Source: Marsupella aquatica
Taxonomy: Eukaryota; Marchantiophyta
NCBI GenBank assembly: GCA_973895155.1
Contig: OZ316897.1
Span: 62,001 to 126,000 of the forward strand
DNA length: 64,000 nt
Direction of reading: 5' to 3'
Made by a program: the position numbers and the translations under genes. Shown in pieces: positions 33,765-43,470 of this stretch. Under the pieces are notes generated by a model. That model had not been told where the DNA came from, made no database searches, and worked only from the letters and a program-made list of their open reading frames with translations. Within the stretch, counting starts at the first letter, position 1, and each line of letters starts with the position of its first letter.

Positions 33765-33940
33765 ACTTATGATTTGATACAATCTTCATTTAACTATAGT
33801 ACAATATTCACTAATCATCAGTATATATGGTAAGCTCCAATTCCTCCATATAGTATGTAGATAAAAATTGAAGCAATCGATGAAATAATTAACAATTTCA
33901 TTACACTTGATATTAATTACACTGCTTCCTTACTTCTTCC
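33765..33940. other. Short spacer 3' of the helicase element
   Basis: AT-rich sequence between the end of copy B and the 3' end of the helicase coding unit. It may hold the 3' terminus of the helicase element. Confidence 0.3.
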
Positions 33941-34132
33941 TCACCAGTACTCAGGATATTTTGTTTTCACAATAGCAGCAGCAAACAAAACAAAGTTATT
34001 CACTACTTTCCCTGTACCTATCTGCATGAACCAAGTAGCAAGTTCTTCATCACTTTTCTCTCGAATTTCCGGAAATTCCTTGAACAATTCTGTTTGTATC
34101 CGAGAAACCCTCCAGCCTTGCCACACAAAATG
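33941..34132 (-). pseudogene. In-frame C-terminal extension of the RecQ ORF beyond a TGA
   Basis: Directly after the TGA at 34133-34135 the same frame stays open for about 60 codons to a stop at 33941. It reads FVWQGWRVSRIQTELF and then a helical, Glu-rich segment. The smooth continuation suggests that the stop is secondary and that the ancestral protein ended near 33941. Confidence 0.5.
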
Positions 34133-37100
34133 TCAAAGACGCTCGCCTGTTCTATCATTGCACTGATCACCATATGGTCCTTTATGAATACACATTCCAG
34201 TGACAACTACAGTATGTTGAAAGTGACACTTAAAACAAGTCCATGCATTTTGAGGGAATGTGTTCTTGCAGGTCCGGGCCTGGTGAGATCCTAGACATCT
34301 AAAACACAATGACCGCAATATAGGACAGTTGACAGCATTGTGTACTTCTTGCTCCCTTGATTCAGGACACTGACAAATTAAGCATTGACTTCCATCACCC
34401 GCAAAAGTTCTGATGATACGAAGATCCCTTTTATCACTCTCAAAAGATCGGCTGTGTGCCATAGCCCTTAGCCTTGCAACCACAGGCTCTGCTTCATGTA
34501 CCCCTTGTATAATTGGGGTCATCGGCAAGGTGTTTCCTTGTCGTCTTGGCATGGGAGTGGCTGGGGGTTGCGTAGGAGTTTCATATGTTGACTCATCCGA
34601 ACCCCCTCTTCCTGGAATTCCCATTGAAGATGATGCTACCTCATGTGGTGGAATTGAGGCTGTTCTACAAGGAATGTCTTGTGTGAACACCTCAAAGTCG
34701 ACTATGTCCACACCTGGGCTGCACATCACAGATGCTTGGGAACACAAGTCACACAAACTAGAGAATGGAATAAGATGACATACTTGAGGTTTTCCATCGA
34801 CCTGGTCATGGAGCCCAAACCGACGACATGATGTCTTGTTCTCTATCCATTTGTGTGAAGCCGCTGTGGTTGAATCAATGCGTTCGGCCATCTTGCGATA
34901 AGCAAGGTTGGTCACCACATAACTCATCGCCGGGAGCCCATCACGTCCACCTCGTCCAGATTCTTGGTGGAAGTGTTCCAGAGACCTGAAACTACCACGA
35001 TGAATGACAAGCTTAACCCATTTATAATTGTATCCACTACTAATCACTCCGGTGGCCACCATGATCTTACAAGCACCTGACGTCCAAGAACTCAATGAAG
35101 CCCTCTTCACCGCTATGTCCAGATGCGCATGCACATACACACATGACATTTCTTTCCCTTGGAGGATTCTTGTAGTTGATTCCACCTCCTCGCGGGTTAG
35201 ACAAAATACTAGGGCCCTCTCTTCTGGCAAAGAATATGCTCTCCAATCACGCAGAAGACTCACTATTTCTTGATCCATCATGTTATGGCCAACCTCAACA
35301 ACGGCATACCTGATGTTGGGTCTCACAGTAGGACAACGAATCCACACCATCTCTGTAGCTAACATCCGCTCAATATCAACTTGATTCTTGGGTGCTAGGG
35401 ATGCAGTTAACCCTATGATTTGGCAATTAATTTCCATGAGGCCAACCAACTTTTTCATTGACGGTCGAAAGTCAGATAACAGGAGGTGCACCTCGTCGTA
35501 GACAATGGAATGCAAGGAACCACTGCATTTCAACTGCTTTGCCAAGATAATGAATAGTTTGGATTCTGCAGCAATCTCCACAGCCACAAAAATGATTGAA
35601 GGAGGTGTTGCCACTTCGACTGCACCATCCTTATACACAACACAACTAATATTTGCTTGTTTGCATTCCTCTACGTGGCCCTCTACTAGGATAGTGAGTG
35701 GAACGATCACAATCACCGTCCTATTCTGTCCCATGGTGGAAGGTGCCATGAACACCAATGATTTTCCAGACCCAGTGGGTAGTATGGCAACAAAGTCCAC
35801 CACATTATCTATGGATAGAGCAACTGCTGTTGCTTGTTCCGACGATTTCCACTGTTGATGACCAAGCCTTCTTAAGGCTTGACAAGCTCCAGCAGTCCTA
35901 TTGAGACAAACTTGTAGCAGGGGATCACTTTCTCCACTTGCCAATAATGTCTGATGGATGTTTGAGTGGAAAACTGTAAACCGCCTCCTTTTGGGAATTT
36001 GCCTCACCTCATATTCAACACCTCCAACGGGTCCCAAAAAGTCAAAAGGTGCAGTCGACATTACCTCGGGCCTCTGTGACCCACCGAGGCCAACCAACTT
36101 GTGCCACAATCGTGACACCAATACACACCCTCTTAAAATATGTCCATCCATGCCTCTAGGATCCTTTGTACTACGAGCATAGTGATGGCCGACCATAGCT
36201 GTTTCATGACCACCTGCTACATCCACAAGGTCTTCTTGTAAATGGGCCTTACAAGCTCGTATATTCTCACTCCAATGTGCTGCCACATGCCGGTACTTTG
36301 CAATCCCAAATGGAATGCCACAGTGCTTTTGGAAAGCATCTAATACACTGGCAGAAAGGTCTGCTCCCGTCAGCCTCTTGTCCATGGCCACAAACCAACA
36401 ATCCAGGTACATTGCTGCAACTTCCGGACCCCACAAAATATTCGCCACGAAAGATTGTACTGGGCGAACTAGACATAACAATTTCACAAATAGGTGGCTT
36501 TGATTGTCAGGAATGAACCGAGCAGTGAGGTTTATAGGTTTCCCAGCATTTGCACATTTGTGGTAGGATTGATAAACCATCAGCGTATCAGATAACCAAA
36601 TGAATGCTCTATCCCCAGTGGCAGTGTTGCGAATCAATAGGCTCGAGTATTCTTCCCCTCTTGCAGGTAATCCAGAACAGAAATGCAGAAGTAGGTTCAA
36701 TAGCCTCTGTAGCTTGGAACATGCAACCATCCACCTGTGGAGTGCACGCATGTTCCAAATAACTCCATTTACATTGTCCACTCGTAGGATGAAATGTGCC
36801 ATCATCATAGTATTACTGAACATGTGGTTCAATAGATCCTTTCCATGTTGTTGGAACTCTGGATTTCGGGCGTCTATGAGAAAAGAATAATGCACTTCGT
36901 CTGTCTGGATAGCATCATGAATGCAGCCCTTGGTACTCACCAAATTGAGTATCCATTCAGATTTGAGACCGAGAAGAACATCATGGTTGAGTGTTGTTGT
37001 CGCTTCTTCAACAATGGCACGGATCATATCCCTGAACGCATTCAATGTGATAATATCACCGTCAATTGAGCATGTTGTTTGTGTATCGTCCATGTGTATG

Positions 37101-37894
37101 AGATTTGGTCGAGCATGGGTGCCTCGATTAATTGTTTTTGCCAGTCGCATGTACTCCCGAACTTGAGTAATCGGCGTGTCCAATGCCACATCGCTCACGT
37201 ATTTCTCCAGGATGTTTACTTCATTCCCAGGTAGGCCACGTGGGTTTGGATGCCAAAGAGCTTGTGAGAGTTCCATCAGGATTGTACATCTTGCCCAGTA
37301 GTGAAGTATTGCCAATATTTTGGTGATTTTCCCAATTTTGCAAAATGCATACCCTGTGGATTGGGAACCCAGCCCGTCACTCTTTAGAGAGTGGAGGATA
37401 AAGAACCGAGTGAGCAAACAATCCGCCGGTGAACGAGCATACAACAGCTCCGGAATTTTTGGAGTCCAGAGAAGAAGTAGTACTCGATGGATATTTGTGA
37501 GATCAATATCACCTTCTTCTGCAGGCCGCGCCTCACTTGGTTGGCCTAATTGTGCCAATAATTGTTGCAGGGCACCTTTTAGATCCGGCCTATCTGTGTA
37601 TATAACACAATGTTGAGGCCGAGAATCATAAGTACAAGAACGAACGAGGCAAAGAAGAAGGGAAACCATTCCAGCACAGTATTGTGGAACAGTGTTTTTC
37701 TCTTGTAGTCCACCCAATCCCCTTGTGACATCGGCATTTGGAGTCGGCTTCATCACCATTCTTTGCACCCTATAATCTAAATTTCCACTAAGAATATTTC
37801 TTGTGCATGTCATGTACGCACGGACCACAGTGCCCAAGTACGATAGTGAAGACCCAGGGTCGGCGGGCCTTGGGGGTTCCATCTCAGATTGCAC
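34133..37894 (-). CDS. Tyrosine recombinase and RecQ helicase fusion ORF
   Basis: The frame has 1,253 codons; the first ATG is codon 5. Residues ~380-580 fit a tyrosine-recombinase catalytic domain: LPARGEE with Arg412, AKYRHVAAH with Arg535 and His536, AGGHETA with His563, and HHYAR with Tyr572. The usual first His of the H-x-x-R box is Ala. Residues ~670-1000 are a superfamily 2 RecQ-type helicase: PTGSGKS (706-712), YDEVH (799-803, where DEAH or DECH is usual), LTAS (829-832) and QESGRGGRDG (977-986). A RecQ-type zinc region (CRRFG, then VCHL and CDLC) and a Cys-rich tail (CLICQC, CFRCLG, CFKC) follow. The same pairing occurs in fungal subtelomeric and transposon-like RecQ proteins. It would cut and rejoin DNA and unwind it, probably for its own movement. 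The upstream zinc-finger ORF probably belongs to the same protein. Confidence 0.75.
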   Translation of the reverse strand: MQSEMEPPRPADPGSSLSYLGTVVRAYMTCTRNILSGNLDYRVQRMVMKPTPNADVTRGLGGLQEKNTVPQYCAGMVSLLLCLVRSCTYDSRPQHCVIYTDRPDLKGALQQLLAQLGQPSEARPAEEGDIDLTNIHRVLLLLWTPKIPELLYARSPADCLLTRFFILHSLKSDGLGSQSTGYAFCKIGKITKILAILHYWARCTILMELSQALWHPNPRGLPGNEVNILEKYVSDVALDTPITQVREYMRLAKTINRGTHARPNLIHMDDTQTTCSIDGDIITLNAFRDMIRAIVEEATTTLNHDVLLGLKSEWILNLVSTKGCIHDAIQTDEVHYSFLIDARNPEFQQHGKDLLNHMFSNTMMMAHFILRVDNVNGVIWNMRALHRWMVACSKLQRLLNLLLHFCSGLPARGEEYSSLLIRNTATGDRAFIWLSDTLMVYQSYHKCANAGKPINLTARFIPDNQSHLFVKLLCLVRPVQSFVANILWGPEVAAMYLDCWFVAMDKRLTGADLSASVLDAFQKHCGIPFGIAKYRHVAAHWSENIRACKAHLQEDLVDVAGGHETAMVGHHYARSTKDPRGMDGHILRGCVLVSRLWHKLVGLGGSQRPEVMSTAPFDFLGPVGGVEYEVRQIPKRRRFTVFHSNIHQTLLASGESDPLLQVCLNRTAGACQALRRLGHQQWKSSEQATAVALSIDNVVDFVAILPTGSGKSLVFMAPSTMGQNRTVIVIVPLTILVEGHVEECKQANISCVVYKDGAVEVATPPSIIFVAVEIAAESKLFIILAKQLKCSGSLHSIVYDEVHLLLSDFRPSMKKLVGLMEINCQIIGLTASLAPKNQVDIERMLATEMVWIRCPTVRPNIRYAVVEVGHNMMDQEIVSLLRDWRAYSLPEERALVFCLTREEVESTTRILQGKEMSCVYVHAHLDIAVKRASLSSWTSGACKIMVATGVISSGYNYKWVKLVIHRGSFRSLEHFHQESGRGGRDGLPAMSYVVTNLAYRKMAERIDSTTAASHKWIENKTSCRRFGLHDQVDGKPQVCHLIPFSSLCDLCSQASVMCSPGVDIVDFEVFTQDIPCRTASIPPHEVASSSMGIPGRGGSDESTYETPTQPPATPMPRRQGNTLPMTPIIQGVHEAEPVVARLRAMAHSRSFESDKRDLRIIRTFAGDGSQCLICQCPESREQEVHNAVNCPILRSLCFRCLGSHQARTCKNTFPQNAWTCFKCHFQHTVVVTGMCIHKGPYGDQCNDRTGERL

Positions 37895-38898
37895 TCAACA
37901 AATGGCACACCTTCCGGCATGAACTGGGATGCAATCTCATGCCATCTTGATACCCTTAGCCACGGCGACAATTCCCTCACTGGAGGTGCAAGATCTGTCT
38001 TTAATGACTGTAGATGAGCTTGAAAAACTTTTGCGACTGCACCTCTCGTACTCTGAGCTACTACATCGTCCGCAAGGTACACATTGCCATGGTCCACTCC
38101 ATAGAATTTGCGGCCGACTCCCTTGAAGAGGGCTTGCACTTGACATGGAGTAGCAATGTCCTTGAAACCAAGGTGGTTGTGTTTCATACATCGGTGATTT
38201 GCCATCGTCCGCTGTGATCTACAAAAGAAGATACATCTCGAGCAAGAGAAGCCCCAATGAATGAGGACGCCCGGAACTGGAGACAACAATTCTGCAGTTG
38301 GATTGATTGTGTATGGTAGTAGGGACGCATCATTTGTACGTGTGAACAACACACCCTGCAACAAAACCGACAATTGCTCTGGTGTTGGATTTGTGATTGA
38401 ATTTTGTGTTGCAACTCTCACCCTGTCCATGTTCCTTCGATGACTTCCAACATGACGGATAATGCTACTTCCTTCCGTGTGCTGAAGGGCTGTATGGCAT
38501 TGCAAGCATACTAGAAGAACAAGGTTGTTGTGGTGAACAATGCAAAGCTTTGCATTTCTCAACATGTCTGGTGTTGCTAACAGGTCATGATCTAGGATAG
38601 TGGTGGGGACTTGGTTGACAATTGGATCGTCTACATCCATGAACGGGTCAACTCCTACTGCTTCATTGTGTTTCCTTTTGTAGTGAAGATGTAAACTATC
38701 ACTACGGGGATAGGACGAGGAACATGTGGCCACAGGGCAATGGAATCGACCATCCTCTTCTTTCTCAATGATCTGGGTTGTGCCATTGTTGAGCTGCAAT
38801 TGGTAAGTAGAACGGTGAACTGAGCGGGAATGGGAACTGCGAGAGTTTGCTGACTGAAATTCTTCCCCACACTGACTACATCCAAATACTGTCACCAT
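37810..38898 (-). CDS. C2H2 zinc-finger, OrsD-like N-terminal ORF
   Basis: The 362-codon ORF starts at an ATG. It contains a C2H2 finger near the N-terminus (FGCSQCGEEFQSANSRSSH), a second one (FHCPVATCSSSYPRSDSLHL), and two further Cys/His clusters: LVCLQCHTALQHTEGSSIIR, then GFSCSRCIFFCRSQRTMANH. The last two have the form of the OrsD/DUF3505 zinc-binding domain that precedes RecQ in fungal proteins. Its last 28 codons overlap the next ORF in another frame. The segment before the overlap (SPWLRVSRWHEIASQF) joins naturally to the start of the next ORF, so one frameshift probably splits a single ~1,600-residue protein. A role in DNA targeting is inferred. Confidence 0.65.
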   Translation of the reverse strand: MVTVFGCSQCGEEFQSANSRSSHSRSVHRSTYQLQLNNGTTQIIEKEEDGRFHCPVATCSSSYPRSDSLHLHYKRKHNEAVGVDPFMDVDDPIVNQVPTTILDHDLLATPDMLRNAKLCIVHHNNLVLLVCLQCHTALQHTEGSSIIRHVGSHRRNMDRVRVATQNSITNPTPEQLSVLLQGVLFTRTNDASLLPYTINPTAELLSPVPGVLIHWGFSCSRCIFFCRSQRTMANHRCMKHNHLGFKDIATPCQVQALFKGVGRKFYGVDHGNVYLADDVVAQSTRGAVAKVFQAHLQSLKTDLAPPVRELSPWLRVSRWHEIASQFMPEGVPFVECNLRWNPQGPPTLGLHYRTWALWSVRT

Positions 38899-40769
38899 CC
38901 TGCATGAAAAACAACAAAATTAGCTGATGCCATATTTTGCTCTGAAATTATATAGAGCTCTTCACATCAGATTTTCCCGTGGAGCTCCACAATGGACTCT
39001 GAAGCCAATCTCAATTGGCCAACTATCCTAGTATTTTTCATTTTCCATTACCTATGTCCCAAGCTTGATCTGCACCATGAATGTGCAATGTAACCCAAAG
39101 CTTCACTGACATAGAAGTTGGTTGAGCATGTTCACACATTCAACGTACTTTGTGAGCACAGACACAAATTAAACGAATTCAATCCGAATCTTCTCCAAAA
39201 CCTGGTCAGTTGGATCATATTTTCACTATCTTGGGAAGTGAACTTGTACCATGCACTCTCTCGATGCCCTTGGGGCTAATAATTACTCCAATGCCTCTAA
39301 AGCCACCAAACTAATTAATAAAGCCCAAGAACTTATGCCATGGTAATTAGTGACACTATACGGTATATATTGTCATTCCATATGATAATAAATCACATAC
39401 TATTATTCATTGTACAGTCTATGTTCTTATATTTTGATGTGCTATTACTAGGACACTGAGAACTTATACATACCACGTACATACCCTAAAAAATTAAACT
39501 TAGAATGATAGAGCCTTGTGTATACATACTGCATCTAATGCCTAGTTGCAATGAAATAAATAATTCTACTTCAGGATATATTATTTATGTGTGTAGGACC
39601 CCCTAAATGTTTTCACTGGTAGTAAAGTAATCATTAAACTGTTAAACCCTTTCAAGGTATTATAAACACTTAATGAACACTCAACTATTATTTGATTCCT
39701 ACCCAGAACAATCTTTATGGTACAACCTCTCGCCAAGTTATTGAGTATCCACCAGGCTACAAGTAGTCAATTCAGATTGGCGGCAGAAGAATAATCATTT
39801 TGCCTTGAGTAACTCTGAAGTGTGATTCGTTTATGCCTGGTTTGGCCTTGATTTGTCATCCGTCACATCTGGTCATCCCGCCCCTATCCTGACACCGTCC
39901 CAACCTCATCCCAACCCTATCCCAACCCCACCCGGTCCCAACCACACCCCGTAGGGCAACATGTAAACTTGCCCGTTAACTCAAACCGGGCATTTATCCC
40001 ACACAAAGATCATCCAACCCCAGGGGCAAGTGAATAATCATTATGCATGGAGTAACTGTGGAGTGTGACTCATTTCTGCCAAGGGAAGATCATCCAAACC
40101 CAAGGGAACACAGTACATTGAAAATGGTCAGAACATTGAACTACACAAACAAAGAGGGAGCTCGACCTGTACTTGCTCTAGGTTGGTCTCCTAGTGGTGT
40201 TGGCTATGCTGACGAGGAAGAAGCCTGAAGCAAGCTGCCTCTCTCCAGCCACAATTCCAGGATCCTGAAAATTAAGCTTAGTTCACACCCTGACTTGGGC
40301 GTATGGCCAGGTTGACATTTTCCCTCCCTATCATTCTTATTGTTAGGAGAACAGGATTGACAGTTTTGAAGTAAATTCTGGTGTATTATCCTTTCCTTTT
40401 AATTAGTAGATATTTAAAAAACAGAAGGGTTTGCAGAATTGATCACAAAGGACATGGTTACATTTCATTATATTGAGTTTATGATGGTTTTATTACATAA
40501 ACCCTAATTTTGCTTTGAACTTTTTATTGAATACTCCACGTTTCTCAGATTGCACAAGGGGACCTGGTTGACATTGGGATGACTTTGTGAGTGCAAAATC
40601 TACTTCCGTTAGTAGTTGGGAAGCTATCCGCCCTCTTTCACAAGATATTGCCTTACAGTTCATTCAAAAGTAAGTTGGCTTCAAGCACTATTGTTGCCAA
40701 TGATATGAAGCTCTATATGCACTTGGAGAAATGAGTTTCAGTTTCAGGTTTCTTGTCATTGTTTTTGGT
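38899..40769. other. 5' flank of the helicase element, non-genic
   Basis: No coding region. It contains a C-rich run of CATCCCAACC-type words near 39.86-39.95 kb and a loose duplication (AATAATCATT-n-GAGTAACT-n-GTGTGA at ~39.79 and ~40.03 kb). The promoter and 5' terminus of the helicase element probably lie in the first part, but I see no decisive motif. Confidence 0.4.
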
Positions 40770-42159
40770 CATCCTCAAGACACTAAATCCTTTTAGTGTT
40801 CTGTGCAGTGTCATTCATGCCAACATTGTACAAATATTGAGGCGAGACCAAGGAAAAAACTGTACACTCCTTGGGACAAATCAATAGTAGATTTATGAAG
40901 GTGAGTACCTTAACATCAAAATTCCCCCTTTCTTCCCACCTACATGTTGAATTATTCATAAATCTAATGATAAAAATTACAACTTACGGCATTTCGGTAC
41001 TCAGATCTAAAATGGTTCGTGTACTATTTGACCGGAATTGTAATTTTTACTGAATTGGAATTAAAAGAAAAAAAATTCAGTGGATTTGTTTGCTACATTG
41101 TGGGAAGATCTAAAAAAATTGACATCATAAAATTGAAGTTTACACTTTATTGGATTCTTTGTTATGAAAACATTCAAGTTGAACTTTTAGTTAGAAAAGT
41201 TCTTAAACTAAAGTCCTCAAGGTTTTGAAGGACAGTGTTTTCGAATGGCTATCAAAGATGTCACCTTTTGGACGTGGTTACAATTATCCCTATTTTCATT
41301 GCTCCCCGTGTGAATGGGGGTACTCTTATCTCCTGAGGCTACCCTTGTGCTTGAGGGTACTCTTATCAGTGAGGATACTCTTATTTCCTGAGGGTACCCT
41401 TGCGTATGAGGGTACTCTTATCAATGAGGGTACTCTTATATCAGCAAGAGTACTCTTATCAATGGGTACGCTTATCAATAATGGTACTTTGATCAACGAG
41501 GGTACCCTTATCAATGAGGATACTCTTATTTCCTGAGGGTACCCTTGCGTATGAGGGTACTCTTATCAATGAGGGTACTCTTATATCAGCAAGAGTACTC
41601 TTATCAATGGGTACGCTTATCAATAATGGTACTTTGATCAACGATGGTACCCTTATCAATGAGGATACTCTTATTTCCTGAGGGTACCCTTGCGTATGAG
41701 GGTACTCTTATCAATGAGGGTACTCTTATATCAGCAAGAGTACTCTTATCAATGGGTACGCTTATCAACAATGGTACTTTGATAATGAGGGTACCCTTAT
41801 TAGTGAGGGTATTCTTATCTCGTAAGGGTACCCTTGTGTTGGGCCTTGTGCACGAGGGTACTCTTATTAATGAGGGTACTTTTATTACTCATAGCAAGCA
41901 ACAAAGCGGGCAGGGAACCCCATGAAGGCGCCCCACGCCGGCAGAAGGACTCCGAACGTACTGAAAAGACCCTAAACCTCACGAGACCAACATTTTGGGT
42001 ATTGCATGGACAAATACTGGCCAAAGTACATGCCTAAATTTACCTGCTCTGTTTTAGTTCCCTAAACCAGGGGTGATTTTTTTTATCAAATCCATACGTT
42101 GTATCCTAGTTTTTTTCACACATGATGTAAACCTACATCATGTGAAAGTGGGAGAGAAG
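40770..42159 (+). mobile_element. Truncated dioxygenase-element remnant with minisatellite (copy C)
   Basis: Homology to the dioxygenase gene at 10.9-11.5 kb starts near 40770 (CTCAAGACACTA, then TTCTGTGCAGT). It covers the leader exon, the GTGAGTACC donor, the intron and about 70 codons, and breaks near 41262. A minisatellite and the same tail as copy B follow, up to GTGGGAGAGAAGA at 42159. The orientation is the same as copy B, 8.2 kb away. Copy C is the more complete of the two at its 5' end and has the longer minisatellite. Confidence 0.75.
41313..41885 (+). repeat. 18-bp minisatellite with 145-bp higher-order unit, copy C
   Basis: The basic unit is the same as in copy B. A 145-bp block beginning ATACTCTTATTTCCTGAGGG is present almost exactly three times (about 41373, 41518 and 41663), so whole blocks of eight basic units have been amplified. 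Open frames on both strands result from the unit length. Confidence 0.85.
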
Positions 42160-43010
42160 AAAAATAGCAAAAACCAAAGCAAGCCAAAAAAAATCAGCTT
42201 TTTCCAGGAAGAAAAAAAAACTTCACCTCCAGGAGGGAAGGAAAAAAACTCCAACTTCAGGCGCTAGGGAAAAAATTAAACCTGAGGGAGGGCAGGGAAG
42301 GAAAAACAATTTGAGCTTCAAGAAAGGGAAACTTTAAGATTTTAGACAATAGGAAAACTTCAGGTAAGGTAAGAGTCAAATATTTTTTTGTAGTATTTGT
42401 AAATTAAAGTCGGGAGTTTTGAACGTATCTATTCTCTTCAGTGAATTTATTTTGGCTACCTTGTTCCCCAGAAAGGCAAGCATTACAGTGCGTCGGTTGA
42501 AGTGCAAAGAAGATAGGACTGTATTTTCTTTCCTGGGTATTGACCAATAGACACATTATTAAAATATGGGGTACCATTTATTCTAGTAAACAATTCTCTC
42601 ATTACATTCAATATAAATGGACCCTAAACTCCCCCTACCCCATTCTGGTGTAGTCGTTTATTTTTACCGTCAACCCTAGATTTTTGGAACCTAGAAGCGA
42701 CATGTGAGGCACACTTCACATAAATCAAAATTTATTTTTCCCCGGTCCCACATGACCTGCCAATTTTCCCTTGCATTGGACATTGGCATTTAGATAAAAA
42801 AACACTACTCAAATAGATGATTGTACAACATAACAAATGTGTTGTACGACACCTCATTTGTGGCCAAAAACTCATTTGTGGCCGAAGACTGTTTGTTACA
42901 TTCCTACTTTACCTAACCTGCATGATTACATCATGTCATCGCGCACGTTTATAGTCTTTGTGTCCATGTATGTAAAACCCCACATTTTTACAGCCCAGCT
43001 TAGTACATTT
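42160..43010. other. Purine-rich then AT-rich non-genic stretch
   Basis: 42.15-42.37 kb is a strongly purine-biased run (many GGAAGGAAAAA words) on the plus strand. The remainder is AT-rich without coding potential. Confidence 0.4.
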
Positions 43011-43019
43011 CTTAATACA

Positions 43020-43470
43020 TTCATTCATACTTTAATTAATTATTGGATTACCCCGGCATTTGCTTCGTATCTATGCGTAGGATACCCCGGCATTTGCTTT
43101 GTATCTATGCGTAGGATTACCCCAGCTTTTGTATCCATGGGTGTGGCCAATTTCCGAACATTAACCTTACTGGTACTTTATTAATTATAAGATTACCCCG
43201 GCTTGCGTTTCGTATCCTTGTGTAGGATTACCCCAGATTTTGTATCCATGTGTATGGCACAAATCTTGAACATTAATTAATGTACATTTATTGATGGATA
43301 AGATTACCCCAACTTTCGTATCTGTGTGTATGGCACAATATCCTAAGATTAACCTGTCTAGTACATTGCTTCGTGATTGGATTACCCCGAGGTTCGGACG
43401 TATTCCTAACATTAACCTTAGTTGTACATTACTCGATTATTAGATTACCCTGAATTGTACACGTATATGG
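43020..43470. repeat. Degenerate tandem repeats, GATTACCCC family
   Basis: GATTACCCCGGC or GATTACCCCAGC followed by TTTCGTATC-type words and GTGTA recurs at least seven times, with spacings from about 37 bp to about 125 bp. Between some copies lies a second shared phrase (CATTAACCTTA-TGTACATT). It looks like an old, partly decayed satellite. Confidence 0.65.

Larger units (their letters stand above)
33941..38898 (-). mobile_element. OrsD-like C2H2, tyrosine recombinase and RecQ helicase element
   Basis: Three minus-strand coding pieces run consecutively: a C2H2/OrsD-like zinc-finger ORF (38898-37810), a tyrosine-recombinase plus RecQ ORF (37894-34133) and an in-frame extension after a TGA (34132-33941). 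Together they have the domain order of fungal recombinase/RecQ proteins that are found in repeated, often subtelomeric copies. The unit is bracketed by two direct copies of the dioxygenase-minisatellite composite (32.6-33.8 and 40.8-42.2 kb). I could not define terminal repeats or an insertion-site duplication. Horizontal transfer from fungi or ancient shared ancestry would both fit. Confidence 0.6.

Noticed and set aside
34413-38443. Several plus-strand frames across the helicase region
   Set aside because: They are complementary shadows of the recombinase-RecQ and zinc-finger ORFs, which carry clear motifs on the minus strand.
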